Assembly: GCA_041686935.1 (NCBI GenBank)
Contig: JAWLCW010000012.1
Coordinates: forward strand, 62,001 to 126,000
DNA length: 64,000 bases
Reading direction: 5' to 3'
Source of the DNA: Mariniphaga sp041686935
GTDB taxonomy: Bacteria; Bacteroidota; Bacteroidia; Bacteroidales; Prolixibacteraceae
Part shown: one piece after another, positions 42,634-52,669 of the stretch
Layout: each line of letters opens with the position of its first letter
How positions within the stretch are numbered: position 1 is the stretch's first letter
The notes under the pieces: model-generated
Told to the model about the DNA's origin: nothing
Seen by the model: the letters and a program-made list of their open reading frames with translations, nothing else
Databases searched by the model: none
Program-made: the position numbers and the translations under genes

Positions 42634-42800
42634 CTAATGGCAAGTACCTGGCCCACATACTACTGGGTTGGTCTTCATTTCTTCCTCCTTTCTATGTTTT
42701 TATGCCGCTTTGATGAACTTAGCAAGCCCGCCTGAATAAAATAGTCGGGCAGGCTTCTACCAGTCGGCTTTGTAAAAATGATGTTTCCTAATCCCCTAGA
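42634..42800 (-). mobile_element. Possible IS110-type remnant with structured leader and truncated transposase start
   Basis: On the minus strand a long hairpin (AAGCCTGCCCGA 42756-42745 with 42735-42724, wobble pairs allowed) is followed by AAAGGAGGAAGAAATG, a strong ribosome site rare in this phylum. The frame is MKTNPVVCGPGTCH and stop. The opening MKTNPVVCG resembles IS110-family transposase N-termini (VCGxDxHK), but it ends before any catalytic residue. IS110 elements carry a structured guide RNA upstream of the transposase. The remaining bases of the 42468-42871 gap show no gene. Confidence 0.3.
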
Positions 42801-42871
42801 CAGCATATATAATTTTTAATACCATTTAATAATTGCTTTTGGTTATTTTGGCAGGTACTGCAACATACCTG

Positions 42872-43302
42872 TCAATAAATGCCTGCCCTGTTAAATAAGT
42901 CCTTCTGCAACTATTTGTAACAGGGTAAAGTGCTCCAGTCGTTTAAATCTATTTTTCTTTTGTCGCATCATTACCGACAGGTTGTAAACAAATACATTGG
43001 GATATTCTTCATGGGCCCAAGCCAAAACTTTTCCAATATAATCCACCATATTTTCCAAGGTTTCCCAGAAAGTCCATTCTCTTTTGCCAATGTTTTCGGA
43101 TAGGGTTCCCATGGTATTTCGTTGACAGCATCCCAACTTTGAGGATGTTTTTCCGGGCTTCGTCCAAAACAGTTGAAGAACCAAAAAAAAATCCATTTTG
43201 GATAAGCGAATTTTCTGCTTTTGAGATCATCGTATTCAACAAGATGATTCCTGCTGCTCCTGCCATTGATTTTTCCAAATAATTCCTTCTTGTCAATTCC
43301 AT
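42872..43302 (-). pseudogene. GH10 xylanase pseudogene fragment (second broken copy)
   Basis: Residues 1-55 of GH10 remain (MELTRRNYLEKSMAGAAG, ENSLIQNG, STVLDEARKN) with small deletions. The sequence then jumps to the region of residues 235-300 in another frame (KREWTFWETLENMVDYIGKVLAWA, MMRQKKN). Both catalytic glutamates are deleted. It lies directly downstream of the intact HTCS, in the place where a regulated xylanase would be expected. Confidence 0.9.
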
Positions 43303-43407
43303 GTCAAAAAAATTTTATATAAAACTAAGCATTTTGATGCCATGGAAAATTGAAAAATAAGCAGAAACAGCAATTTGAAATAATTATCTACTTAGTTTGA
43401 ACTGTAT

Positions 43408-46400
43408 TTACACTTTATGAGGGTGACCTGAATTTTTAAACCGGGAAGGAATAACCCTAAATTGTTTCTGAAAGCATTTGCTAAAGTATTTTGGATCTTT
43501 GAAACCAACCATGTATGCAGCTTCACTGATGTTGTAATTTTTATCTTTTATTAATCGTGCCGCAATTTTCAGTCGGGTAATTTTAATAAATTCTGATGCT
43601 GACAAACCGGTTAGCGCTTTTAATTTGCGGTATAATTGGGAGCGGCTGGTAGCCATTTCCCGGGCAAAATCGTTGATATCGAAATCGCTGTCCGAGAGGT
43701 TTTCCTCGATTACTTCGTAGGCTTTTTTCAGAAATTTTTCATCGCCCGAGGCAATTTTCAAAATTTCGGGTTCCGACCAGGCGTCCCGGATGAACTGCTG
43801 TTTCAGCTTTTCGCGTGTGGTTAAGAAATTCCGGATTTTTTCTTTCAGAATGGTAATGTTAAATGGTTTGGTGATATAATCATCTGCGCCGGCGTGATAG
43901 CCTTCCTGTTGCGACTCGCTACCCGAAAGCGCGGTAACAAGCAGCACCGGAATATGGCTGGTGCGTTCATCTGTTTTTACCTGTTTGCAAAATTCAAATC
44001 CGTCGGTACCGGGCATCATAATATCACTCATTATCAGGTGGGGATTAAATTTCAGGCATTTCTCCAGTCCCTCCTCACCGTTTTCTGCTTCCAGTATTTC
44101 ATACTCCCCACTCAATTCGTTTACCAGGTAATTCCTCATCTCCTGGTTGTCCTCTGCAATTAAAATCACTTTTCTAAAATCATCTTGCAGGCTATCAGGT
44201 TCCGGTAAATCACATGGCATTTTTTCCGATTCAGTTTCTTCTACGGGGTTAGAAGATTTTTCGGGATGAATGACGGGAAAAGAGACTATAAACCGCGAAC
44301 CTGTACCAGGTGTGCTTTCTGCTTTTACAGTTCCTTGGTGCAACGTAACCAGTTCTTTTACCAGCGAAAGACCAATGCCGGCGCCTCCCGCATGACTTTT
44401 TCCCTGGGTTACCTGATAAAAGCGGTCGAATATTTTTTCAAGAGAATCTTCAGGTATTCCGACACCGGTATCATTAACCACAATTTCGATTTGTTCTGCC
44501 CATTCACTGTGATGTTTGCCTGAATATTTTCCAATTTCCAGGGTAATTTTTCCGGCATTTGTGTTTTGTATAGCATTCGACAACAAATTGGTCAGAATTT
44601 TTTCCATTTTGTCTGCATCAAACCGGGTGAAAATATGTTCGTCCTGGGCAATGAATTCGAAACCCAGTTTTTTCTTTGCTGCCAGTCCTTTAAAACGATT
44701 ACCAATTCCCGATGCATACCGGATAAAATCAGCATAAGCATAAGTTACCTCCATGTTCCCCTGGTCAATTTTACGAATATCCAACACCTGGCCCACCAGT
44801 TGTTTCAAACGCAATGCATTGGCATGTACCTGTGCCATTATTTCATGCCCCGGTGGCTTCATGGTTTCCATGTATTGTTCTATGGGCGAAATAATTAAAG
44901 TTAAGGGTGTTTTAAATTCGTGTGAAATATTGGTGAAAAAACGGAGTTTCAACTCATTCAGTTCATGTTCTTTTTGGGCCAGTTTCTCCACATTTTCAAC
45001 CTTTAATTGCTGTAATTCCAATTCGTTTTTTAACCGTTCGCGTTTGATGTTAAAATTTCGGAACATGTAAAGCAGCAGAATAAAAATCAGGAAATAGGTT
45101 AGATACGCATACCATGTCAGCCACCAGGGAGGATTGAGCCGAATGCCCAATTGTTTGATTTCAGACCACTGGTTGTCGGGATTTTTTGCCTGAACTTTAA
45201 ACAGATATTCCCCAAAAGGCAGGTTCATATAGGTTTTTTCACGTGAATTGTATTGTTCGGTCCATTCCGTGTCAAAACCTTCCAGTATATAACGGTAAAG
45301 CACTTTTTCGGGCTGTTCGTAATGGAGCAGTGCAAACCGGATATTAAAAAAGTTCTGATTATGCTTCAGTTTAATGAAATTGCCGGAATTGCGGTAAGGT
45401 TCAAGATTTAAATCCTGAGTATTGCCTATGTTTCCCACGGAAAAGCCGGTAAATTCAATTTTGGGTTTATCCGGGGAAATGGAAATATCTGCCGGGTCGA
45501 ACAAAACAAGGCCATTATCACCGCCAAAAATAATTTTGCCGTTTTTTAATTTGCAGCCCACATTATCTCTGAAATAAATATCAGGAACTCCATCAAAATC
45601 GTCATACATCCGGAAATGGTTATCATCCGGATCAAACCGTACCAGATTATAAGCGGTTGAAAACCAGATTTCATTGCCGGGCCCTTGAAAAATAACATTC
45701 ACTTCATAATTTACCGGTCCGGGCAATTTATCAAAATACCTAACCTCTCCGGTGTTTCTGTTAACGCGGTACAAACCTGCATCTGTAGCATTATACAGGA
45801 AGTCGGGTGTAGCATATACTGATTTGCTGTTGGGGAAAAGAAAATTTAATGTGGAATCAAATTTAAATTCCAAATTTGAGTCTTTAAACAATTCAAACCG
45901 GGAAATGTAGCTACGGGTTATTAACAGCATTTCAGTATCGGTTTCAAGCCAGGTGTTGGGATTTGTTGGCATTGGCAAATGAATTATTTCAAAATTTTTT
46001 GTAGCCAAATCAATTGCCCCAAAAATTACGGAGAAAACCAAAACCTTTGTTTCTGAAAAATAAAAAGAAAATATTTTTTTGTTTTCGAACTCTTCAAAAA
46101 ACAAGCTTTCGATCTTTTGTTTTTCAATATTATACAGATAAATACCTCCCTTTAATCCGCCAATCCAGATATTCCCATTTCCATCACACTGAATAACATT
46201 CGGAGATTCGGGCAGGTTCAGATTTAAAGGTTCGATTCTGTAAGTTTTTAGATTGACTCTGGCAATATCACCTTTTATGGCAGCCCATACATTTCCCTGG
46301 TTGTCTTCGCAAACCGACGTTACCACAACCTTTTCGACTGAGTTTTGCGGATGAATAAATTTAAAGGGTACGGTAGAAGTGCGGGTCATAAATATTCCAT

Positions 46401-47424
46401 TTTCCCGTGTTCCTATCCAAAGCTTACCGTCAGAACTCATTTTCATTGCATAGATGCTAAGTCCTTCAGTTGCCCCTTCTCCCTGAAATTCTGAAAAATA
46501 ATGATAAAATATATTATCCTCTCTGTTAAAATAGTCCAGGCCTCCTACTTCGGTACCTATCCAAATGTTGTCCCGTTCATCTACTTCAACTACTTTAACA
46601 TGATTGCTGTTTATACCGGCAGAATCGAGCGGATTGTGGCTGTAAACCGAAACTTTAAGTTCGGGATGTGAAATTTTCAGGAGCCCGTGTACATAAGAAC
46701 CCATCCAGAGATTGTGCCGGCTGTCTTCGGTTATGCTCATTACCGAAGAACGATTGAGAAACTCCAGCCCTTCGCCGGTAAACCTGGAATAAGTTCCGTC
46801 TGCAGCATTAAATAAATAAATGCCTCCATCCCAATAGCTTACCCAAAAACGACCAAAGGAATCGATAAAAAAAGTTTCGAGGGAACCGGTTGTGCCGGGG
46901 AAATCTGGGTTGAGGTATTTTGTTGCTTCACCGGTTAACGGATTGAATTTTACCAAACCTCCGGTGTATCCAATCCAAAGATTGCCATTGGCATCTGCTG
47001 CAATTTTTTTGGTATTCTTTCTTTCTTCTATTTTTTTAGATAAATCGTATCTCACAAATGAATTGGTTCTCCTACAAAAGCGGTTTAGTATTCCTATTGC
47101 CGTCCCAATCCAGATATTATCGGCATTGTCTATAAATATATAACTTATGTTATTGTCGCTTAATGAAGTAGTATCATTCTCATTATAAGTAAATGATTTA
47201 ATTTCATAGCCATCATACAAATTTAGTCCTTTTCGGGTACCGACCCAGATAAAGCCCCGGGAGTCGGTTTCAATGGCAGTTACCTGGGAATGCAACAATC
47301 CTGCATCCATGCGAATATTTCTGAATGAAAACCAATGGGAAAAATCGGTTTCCCTAGCCAAAATTTCCGAAAAACAGGAGATTAAAACAACAATAAAACC
47401 AATTGTTATTAACAGTTGCCTCAT
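43408..47424 (-). CDS. Hybrid two-component system regulator (HTCS)
   Basis: This one-protein sensor and regulator of glycan use has 1338 residues. A signal peptide is followed by about 14 Reg_prop blades (WVGTRKGLN, WIGTAIGILN, WIGTRENGIF and so on) forming two propellers in the periplasm, then a Y_Y_Y domain (YRYILEGFDTEW), a transmembrane helix near 780, the histidine kinase (NISHEFKTPL, His about 834; ATPase motifs NLLSNAIQNT, GVGIPE, GGAGIGLSL), a receiver (LIMSDIMMPG, Asp about 1134) and an AraC-type DNA-binding end. It sits divergent to the SusC/SusD operon, which it most likely controls, and possibly the minus-strand genes too. Confidence 0.96.
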   Translation of the reverse strand: MRQLLITIGFIVVLISCFSEILARETDFSHWFSFRNIRMDAGLLHSQVTAIETDSRGFIWVGTRKGLNLYDGYEIKSFTYNENDTTSLSDNNISYIFIDNADNIWIGTAIGILNRFCRRTNSFVRYDLSKKIEERKNTKKIAADANGNLWIGYTGGLVKFNPLTGEATKYLNPDFPGTTGSLETFFIDSFGRFWVSYWDGGIYLFNAADGTYSRFTGEGLEFLNRSSVMSITEDSRHNLWMGSYVHGLLKISHPELKVSVYSHNPLDSAGINSNHVKVVEVDERDNIWIGTEVGGLDYFNREDNIFYHYFSEFQGEGATEGLSIYAMKMSSDGKLWIGTRENGIFMTRTSTVPFKFIHPQNSVEKVVVTSVCEDNQGNVWAAIKGDIARVNLKTYRIEPLNLNLPESPNVIQCDGNGNIWIGGLKGGIYLYNIEKQKIESLFFEEFENKKIFSFYFSETKVLVFSVIFGAIDLATKNFEIIHLPMPTNPNTWLETDTEMLLITRSYISRFELFKDSNLEFKFDSTLNFLFPNSKSVYATPDFLYNATDAGLYRVNRNTGEVRYFDKLPGPVNYEVNVIFQGPGNEIWFSTAYNLVRFDPDDNHFRMYDDFDGVPDIYFRDNVGCKLKNGKIIFGGDNGLVLFDPADISISPDKPKIEFTGFSVGNIGNTQDLNLEPYRNSGNFIKLKHNQNFFNIRFALLHYEQPEKVLYRYILEGFDTEWTEQYNSREKTYMNLPFGEYLFKVQAKNPDNQWSEIKQLGIRLNPPWWLTWYAYLTYFLIFILLLYMFRNFNIKRERLKNELELQQLKVENVEKLAQKEHELNELKLRFFTNISHEFKTPLTLIISPIEQYMETMKPPGHEIMAQVHANALRLKQLVGQVLDIRKIDQGNMEVTYAYADFIRYASGIGNRFKGLAAKKKLGFEFIAQDEHIFTRFDADKMEKILTNLLSNAIQNTNAGKITLEIGKYSGKHHSEWAEQIEIVVNDTGVGIPEDSLEKIFDRFYQVTQGKSHAGGAGIGLSLVKELVTLHQGTVKAESTPGTGSRFIVSFPVIHPEKSSNPVEETESEKMPCDLPEPDSLQDDFRKVILIAEDNQEMRNYLVNELSGEYEILEAENGEEGLEKCLKFNPHLIMSDIMMPGTDGFEFCKQVKTDERTSHIPVLLVTALSGSESQQEGYHAGADDYITKPFNITILKEKIRNFLTTREKLKQQFIRDAWSEPEILKIASGDEKFLKKAYEVIEENLSDSDFDINDFAREMATSRSQLYRKLKALTGLSASEFIKITRLKIAARLIKDKNYNISEAAYMVGFKDPKYFSKCFQKQFRVIPSRFKNSGHPHKV

Positions 47425-47487
47425 GGTGCAAAAGTATAATTTAGGAAAAGGATAAAGTTAATAACCAGCAGGTAATTCTGCTAATAA

Positions 47488-47502
47488 AATCATGAAATGA
47501 TT
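47488..47502. promoter_or_regulatory. Palindrome between HTCS and SusC genes
   Basis: AATCAT-GAA-ATGATT is a perfect six-base inverted repeat in the 239-bp divergent intergenic region. A second one, AGCAG-GTAATT-CTGCT, lies at 47467-47482. AraC-type regulators more often bind direct repeats, so their link to the HTCS is only possible. Confidence 0.3.
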
Positions 47503-47663
47503 CCATATTCCACCTTTCAGAATCCTCATTCCACTTTATAAAACCGGAAAAATCATCCATAAACAAATGATACATGCTTTTGAGACGATATTCCCCACTG
47601 CTTTCATTCATAGTCTTTTTCTTTACTAAAAATTATTTTTACAAATTTAAAACCTAATTAAGT

Positions 47664-50600
47664 ATGAAAAAATTTCTGCTATTGAGTTTTTTTTCTTTTC
47701 TGATTTTTGCTTTACAAGCGCAGGAAAGAAGTATTAACGGAAAAGTCACTTCAGCGGAAGACGGTTCACCCATTCCGGGAGTGACAGTAATGGTAAAAGG
47801 AACCAGTCAGGGTACAATCACCGATGTTGATGGAAATTTCCAGCTTTCGGTTCCTTCAGATGCCGAAAAACTTGTTTTCAGTTTTGTGGGGATGCTCACA
47901 CAGGAGGCGGATATTCAGAATAACATGAATATTGCCATGAAACAAGATGTGGTAGGGCTGGAAGAAGTTGTGGTTCTGGGTTATGGTACACGCAAAAAGC
48001 GTGATGTAATTGGATCGGTAGCCCAGGTAACCGGGAAAGAAATCACATCATTGGCATCTCCATCGCTCGATGCTTCATTGCAGGGAACAGCCTCGGGGTT
48101 GCAGGTGTCCAGTTCGTCAGGTACTCCCGGCGCCATTGCAAGGGTTATGATTCGGGGGACAAACTCGCTTTCGTCTGCTACAGAACCGCTCTGGGTTATT
48201 GATGGAATTATTGTGGGTAGCAACCTGAATAACAGCAGCGCAATCAGTCAGTCCTCAGCCAGTTCAGTGGGTGTTTTGTCAACCATTAACCCGAATGATA
48301 TTGAATCTGTTGAGGTATTGAAAGATGCTGCAGCAACAGCTATCTACGGACAGCGTGGTTCAAACGGTGTTATTATTATTACCACGAAAACCGGGCGAAA
48401 GGGAGTTGCCGAATCCACTGTTTCTGTTTCAACAGGTGTAACCACATTAACCAGACATCCAGATGAGTTTGGACTGGCCAACACCAACCGGTGGTTCGAT
48501 ATTATGGAAACTGCACGGGCAAATTCGGGATTTACCCCCATTGAGTACGATCCGGTGGTTCACGGAAATGTAAACAGCATCGATAATTCAGTTACATTAA
48601 GCAGAGCCCAGGCTCTGGCAACAAATGTGAACTGGTTTGACCAGATTTTACGGACCGGTAATTACAAGGACGTCAATTTTTCAACCACAAACGGAACAGA
48701 AAAAGGGTCTTATTATTTTTCCGGAAATTACCGGAAAGACGAGAGTGTCATTAAAAACGGTTCGCTGGAGAGGTTTTCTGCCCGGTCGAATATGGATTTT
48801 GTTCTCACCGAAGATTTAAAACTTGATGGTCGTTTTAATTTTACATACATTAATAACAGGGCACGACCTGACGGTGGAGCGCCGGGAGGAAATAACAATA
48901 CCGCAAGCGGCGGTTTTTCACACGCTTTAGAAACCCCTCCGTGGATGCCCTTGTACGATCCCGGTAATCCTTCGGAACTGTGGAATACGCTTTCGGGCTA
49001 CAACCTGGTGGCATCCAACGATCCGGCCAATATCCGCACTGAGGCAATGAAATACAGAGTGCTGGGTGGCGCCGGTTTAACTTATAACCTTCCATGGGTA
49101 CAGGGTTTATCCCTTAGAGGTGAAGCTTCTGTTGACCTGATGCACGACCACAGCATTTTCTGGTCGAATACCGTGGTAAGAAGGCAAAGTTCCTATGCTT
49201 TTGATGATAAAACACAATACAGACACCTGGCTTACAACATCAGAGCCAATTACGACCAAACCTTTGGCAACCACAACATCAGTCTGGTAGTGGGCAGCGA
49301 ATCGGAAATGATTTCCACCGAAAGATCCTATATCGAAGGCGATCAATTGTCCGGCACAGCAAAACAGGTAGGAAATCCGGCCAATCCGCTTCGTATTGGA
49401 AGCTATTTTGGAGGAGAGGAATACCTGCGCGGATATTTTGGAAGAGGCAATTACAAGTTTATGGATAAATACCTGCTGGGTTTCAGTTTCCGTCGCGACG
49501 GAACTTCCAACTTCATTGAGGAAAACCGGTGGGGAACTTTTTCCGCATTGTCGGCTGGCTGGATTCTTTCTGATGAAGCTTTTATGGAAAATATTTCACA
49601 AATTAACTTCATGAAACTCCGGGGAAGTTTCGGACAAACCGGAAATGCCAATATTCCGGGAGGTCTGGATACACCGAGCTACCTCGACTGGATGCGCTAT
49701 GGCGAGAGAAGTGCAGGGGTTGCCAAAGGAACCTCGTTTTCAGGTTTTGCGGTGAGAAGTGTTTCCTGGGAAACAACCAATTCGGTTGATTTCGGTATTG
49801 ACTTTGGCATTTTTGAAAACAGGATAAACGGCTCAATTGCATACTACAATCAAATGGTTGAAGACATGCTGCTCTCCGTTCCCATTCCCATTTCATCAGG
49901 TATGTTTTCATGGGGTGAAGACGGATCGATTTGGGCCAACATCGGAGACATGAAAAACTACGGTTTGGAATTCAATGTAAATACCATAAATGTGAATAAA
50001 AACGGATTCAAATGGACTTCTGCGTTTAACATCACTACCAACAAAAACGAAATTCTGAAACTGAATCCGCAACTGGACGAACAGGGAGGCGGCATTATTA
50101 GCGGCATGACGGTTTCGAGAACCGGTGGAAGCCTCGGCGAATGGTACCTGAATGAATTTGCAGGAATACATCCGGAATACGGTTACCCGCTAATTTACCA
50201 GGCTGACAACAATAAATTCGTTAAAGACAATGAGGGGAACGATACCGAAGAGCTCAATCCCAACTACATGAAACGGTATGTCGATCCGGAAACCGGAGAT
50301 TTTGTAATTATACCGGCGACAAACGGAAATACCAATACAAACCGTATCATCCACGAAGGAAAAACAGGTATGCCAACCTGGTTTGGCGGATTCAGCAACG
50401 CGCTTTCCTATAAAGGGTTGGAATTGTCGTTTACCTTCACTTTTGCCGGCGGAAATTACATTTACGACAATGTGACCAAAGCCCTTCATAGTGTGGGTGG
50501 AAATATGGTAAACGACCTGAAAGAGAAAACATGGTCGGACAACAACAAAAATGCAACCCTGCCAGGTTTAACTGCCGACGAAAAATACGATTTATACGAC

Positions 50601-50933
50601 GACAACGGCAATCTTATAAAAGAAAAGGAAAACTTTACGCCAAGACAAGACAACGATCAGTATCTGGTAAAAGGTGATTACATTCGACTCCGAACCCTTG
50701 GATTGAATTATACCTTCAATAAAAATGTGGTTGACAAACTGAAATTAAAAGGATTAAATGCCTTTGTCTCGGCAAACAACCTCTGGACCTGGACCGCGGA
50801 GTTTGAAGGATATGATCCCGAAGGCGTAGGTTTAAGCAGCAGTCCGCAAAGCAGAAACCTTACACAAGGTGTAAGGGATTCGAGATTGCCTTCATTAAAA
50901 TCGTACAATTTCGGTATTAACATCACATTTTAA
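47664..50933 (+). CDS. SusC/RagA family TonB-dependent outer-membrane transporter
   Basis: SusC-type channels import oligosaccharides with their SusD lid. The 1089-residue protein has a signal peptide to about residue 19 (FALQAQE), a carboxypeptidase-like domain (INGKVTSAEDGSPIPGVTV, about 23-100), a TonB box region, the plug with the family signature VEVLKDAAATAIYGQRGSNGVI-like stretch near 215-237, and a long beta barrel ending NFGINITF. Terminal Phe is typical for BAM substrates. It starts the plus-strand operon. Confidence 0.97.
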   Translation: MKKFLLLSFFSFLIFALQAQERSINGKVTSAEDGSPIPGVTVMVKGTSQGTITDVDGNFQLSVPSDAEKLVFSFVGMLTQEADIQNNMNIAMKQDVVGLEEVVVLGYGTRKKRDVIGSVAQVTGKEITSLASPSLDASLQGTASGLQVSSSSGTPGAIARVMIRGTNSLSSATEPLWVIDGIIVGSNLNNSSAISQSSASSVGVLSTINPNDIESVEVLKDAAATAIYGQRGSNGVIIITTKTGRKGVAESTVSVSTGVTTLTRHPDEFGLANTNRWFDIMETARANSGFTPIEYDPVVHGNVNSIDNSVTLSRAQALATNVNWFDQILRTGNYKDVNFSTTNGTEKGSYYFSGNYRKDESVIKNGSLERFSARSNMDFVLTEDLKLDGRFNFTYINNRARPDGGAPGGNNNTASGGFSHALETPPWMPLYDPGNPSELWNTLSGYNLVASNDPANIRTEAMKYRVLGGAGLTYNLPWVQGLSLRGEASVDLMHDHSIFWSNTVVRRQSSYAFDDKTQYRHLAYNIRANYDQTFGNHNISLVVGSESEMISTERSYIEGDQLSGTAKQVGNPANPLRIGSYFGGEEYLRGYFGRGNYKFMDKYLLGFSFRRDGTSNFIEENRWGTFSALSAGWILSDEAFMENISQINFMKLRGSFGQTGNANIPGGLDTPSYLDWMRYGERSAGVAKGTSFSGFAVRSVSWETTNSVDFGIDFGIFENRINGSIAYYNQMVEDMLLSVPIPISSGMFSWGEDGSIWANIGDMKNYGLEFNVNTINVNKNGFKWTSAFNITTNKNEILKLNPQLDEQGGGIISGMTVSRTGGSLGEWYLNEFAGIHPEYGYPLIYQADNNKFVKDNEGNDTEELNPNYMKRYVDPETGDFVIIPATNGNTNTNRIIHEGKTGMPTWFGGFSNALSYKGLELSFTFTFAGGNYIYDNVTKALHSVGGNMVNDLKEKTWSDNNKNATLPGLTADEKYDLYDDNGNLIKEKENFTPRQDNDQYLVKGDYIRLRTLGLNYTFNKNVVDKLKLKGLNAFVSANNLWTWTAEFEGYDPEGVGLSSSPQSRNLTQGVRDSRLPSLKSYNFGINITF

Positions 50934-50953
50934 AATCATTAAAAATTTGTCTT

Positions 50954-52549
50954 ATGAAATCATATAAATATTTAATCATCTTTTTCCTGATTACAGCATT
51001 TGTAGCTTGTGAGAAAGACAGTGATCTGGGATTTTTCGACAAACAATATCCCCGTGAAGCGCCATGGCCGTCAGTCACTGATTTTGAAAATGCGGTCATT
51101 GGTTCATACTGGCTGTTAAGTGGAAACAATTCGGGCCGGAATCCAATTGTGGCGCAACGTCTTACACTGGATGCCACTTCTGACGGACTTTACTATAATC
51201 CGAATTTTGGAACTGATGCCACCACCGGCGATTTGTATGACCGCCGCAGCGAACTGAACATCAGTTATCCTGATGCTACGTTCAATACCGGATATATGGC
51301 GCTTGGCACACATACCGATGCTATCGGGTTTATGGAATCGTATGAAAACAATAACCCCTACCCATTCGACATAAACAAAGACCAGGTTCCACGTCAGGAA
51401 GGTGAGATACGTTTTTGCCGCGCCTTTACCTGGTGGATGATGTCCACTATGTTTGTTCCTATGTATGATCCCAATGGGTCGAACGACACGAAGCGAATCC
51501 GGCTTTTGAACGAAATACCATCTGGTTTTGAAGAGGCCGTTAACGGCGAACTTGCAACCACCCAGCAAATTTACGACCTTATGGTGGCAGACCTTGAGCG
51601 GGCAATTGAAGTACTTCCCGGGAAATTCGAACAAGGTGTTCACCATCCGTCCTATCAATATGGGAGAGCAAACAAGTATGCAGCCATGGCTCTTTTAACA
51701 CGGGTTTATTTTCAGATGAATGAATTTGAAAAAGCCCGTCAGCTCTGCGATAATATTATTAATTATGCCGAATCAACCGGCTACTATTCGCTTGACCATG
51801 ACCCGGTTGAAGCATTCAATAAAGCCTATGGATTTGAGGGCGAAGGAACTGAAGTTATCTGGTTTTATCTGCAATACGAAGGGGATGGCGTTGGAAGCTG
51901 GAAGAACCAGTGGATTGCCGAAAGATTTTCGAAGTGCAGAAGATATGGCGATAACCATGCCGGAAGAACGCTGGCCTGCAGCGACTATTTCCTCGAAACC
52001 GTTGGATGGCAGAATCCTTCAACAAAGGAGCCAACCGGCGAAGCCCTGGCAGATAAACGCTATAATCAGCTTTACCACCGCTACCTGGCCAACTCAGATA
52101 TGCCTGCCGATTATACAACTCCAAACGATGGGGTTTATGAAACCCAGTTCGCTACAACACGTCCTTATGTTTGGGGAAACAAGTATTACCGTGATCCCAA
52201 CAACCGCCTGGGTACAAACATTCCCATTTTCAGATTGCCGGAAATTTATCTGACCCGGTCAATCATCAGGTTAAAAGGAAGCGACCAGGCAGGAGCCGCT
52301 TCAGACTTAAATAAGGTTCGTGTAAGCAGGGGGCTGGAACCACTGCAGAATGTAACTGAAAATGATATTCACAATGAGCGATGGAAAGAACTCAATTTTG
52401 AAGGAGACAGGGTAACCTACCTGCGGGCATTACGTATGGATGTTCCAAATGGTGACAGAGGTTCAGGTTCTTTGGCATGGAATTCGGAAAAATGGCTTTG
52501 GGCAATTCCCAAACGTGAGCAGGAACTAAACAGAGCCTATGATAACTAA
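50954..52549 (+). CDS. SusD/RagB family glycan-binding lipoprotein
   Basis: The 531-residue outer-membrane lipoprotein has a lipobox (ITAFVACEKDSDLG). The helical TPR-like SusD body includes RFCRAFTWWMM, YDLMVADLERAIEVLP, AAMALLTRVYFQMNEFEKA and the C-terminal NFEGDRVTYLRALRM with YLTRS upstream. SusD closes the SusC channel and binds the glycan. It lies 20 bp after SusC and is followed by a hairpin that may reduce read-through to the enzyme genes. Confidence 0.95.
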   Translation: MKSYKYLIIFFLITAFVACEKDSDLGFFDKQYPREAPWPSVTDFENAVIGSYWLLSGNNSGRNPIVAQRLTLDATSDGLYYNPNFGTDATTGDLYDRRSELNISYPDATFNTGYMALGTHTDAIGFMESYENNNPYPFDINKDQVPRQEGEIRFCRAFTWWMMSTMFVPMYDPNGSNDTKRIRLLNEIPSGFEEAVNGELATTQQIYDLMVADLERAIEVLPGKFEQGVHHPSYQYGRANKYAAMALLTRVYFQMNEFEKARQLCDNIINYAESTGYYSLDHDPVEAFNKAYGFEGEGTEVIWFYLQYEGDGVGSWKNQWIAERFSKCRRYGDNHAGRTLACSDYFLETVGWQNPSTKEPTGEALADKRYNQLYHRYLANSDMPADYTTPNDGVYETQFATTRPYVWGNKYYRDPNNRLGTNIPIFRLPEIYLTRSIIRLKGSDQAGAASDLNKVRVSRGLEPLQNVTENDIHNERWKELNFEGDRVTYLRALRMDVPNGDRGSGSLAWNSEKWLWAIPKREQELNRAYDN

Positions 52550-52596
52550 ATAGAAAATTCGGACTCTTGCCCGATTTTAAATAGTTTAGGTTAGTT

Positions 52597-52632
52597 ATAC
52601 AGGCTGTCAATCAGGGCAGCCTGTATTTAATT
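52597..52632 (+). terminator. Hairpin after SusD, possible partial terminator
   Basis: ATACAGGCTG (52597-52606) pairs perfectly with CAGCCTGTAT (52617-52626), followed by a short broken T tract. Because the enzyme genes follow on the same strand, an attenuating role is likely, keeping SusC/SusD in excess. Confidence 0.6.
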
Positions 52633-52669
52633 TAAATAGATTACATTTAAACATCAAAAACTGGTAAAA

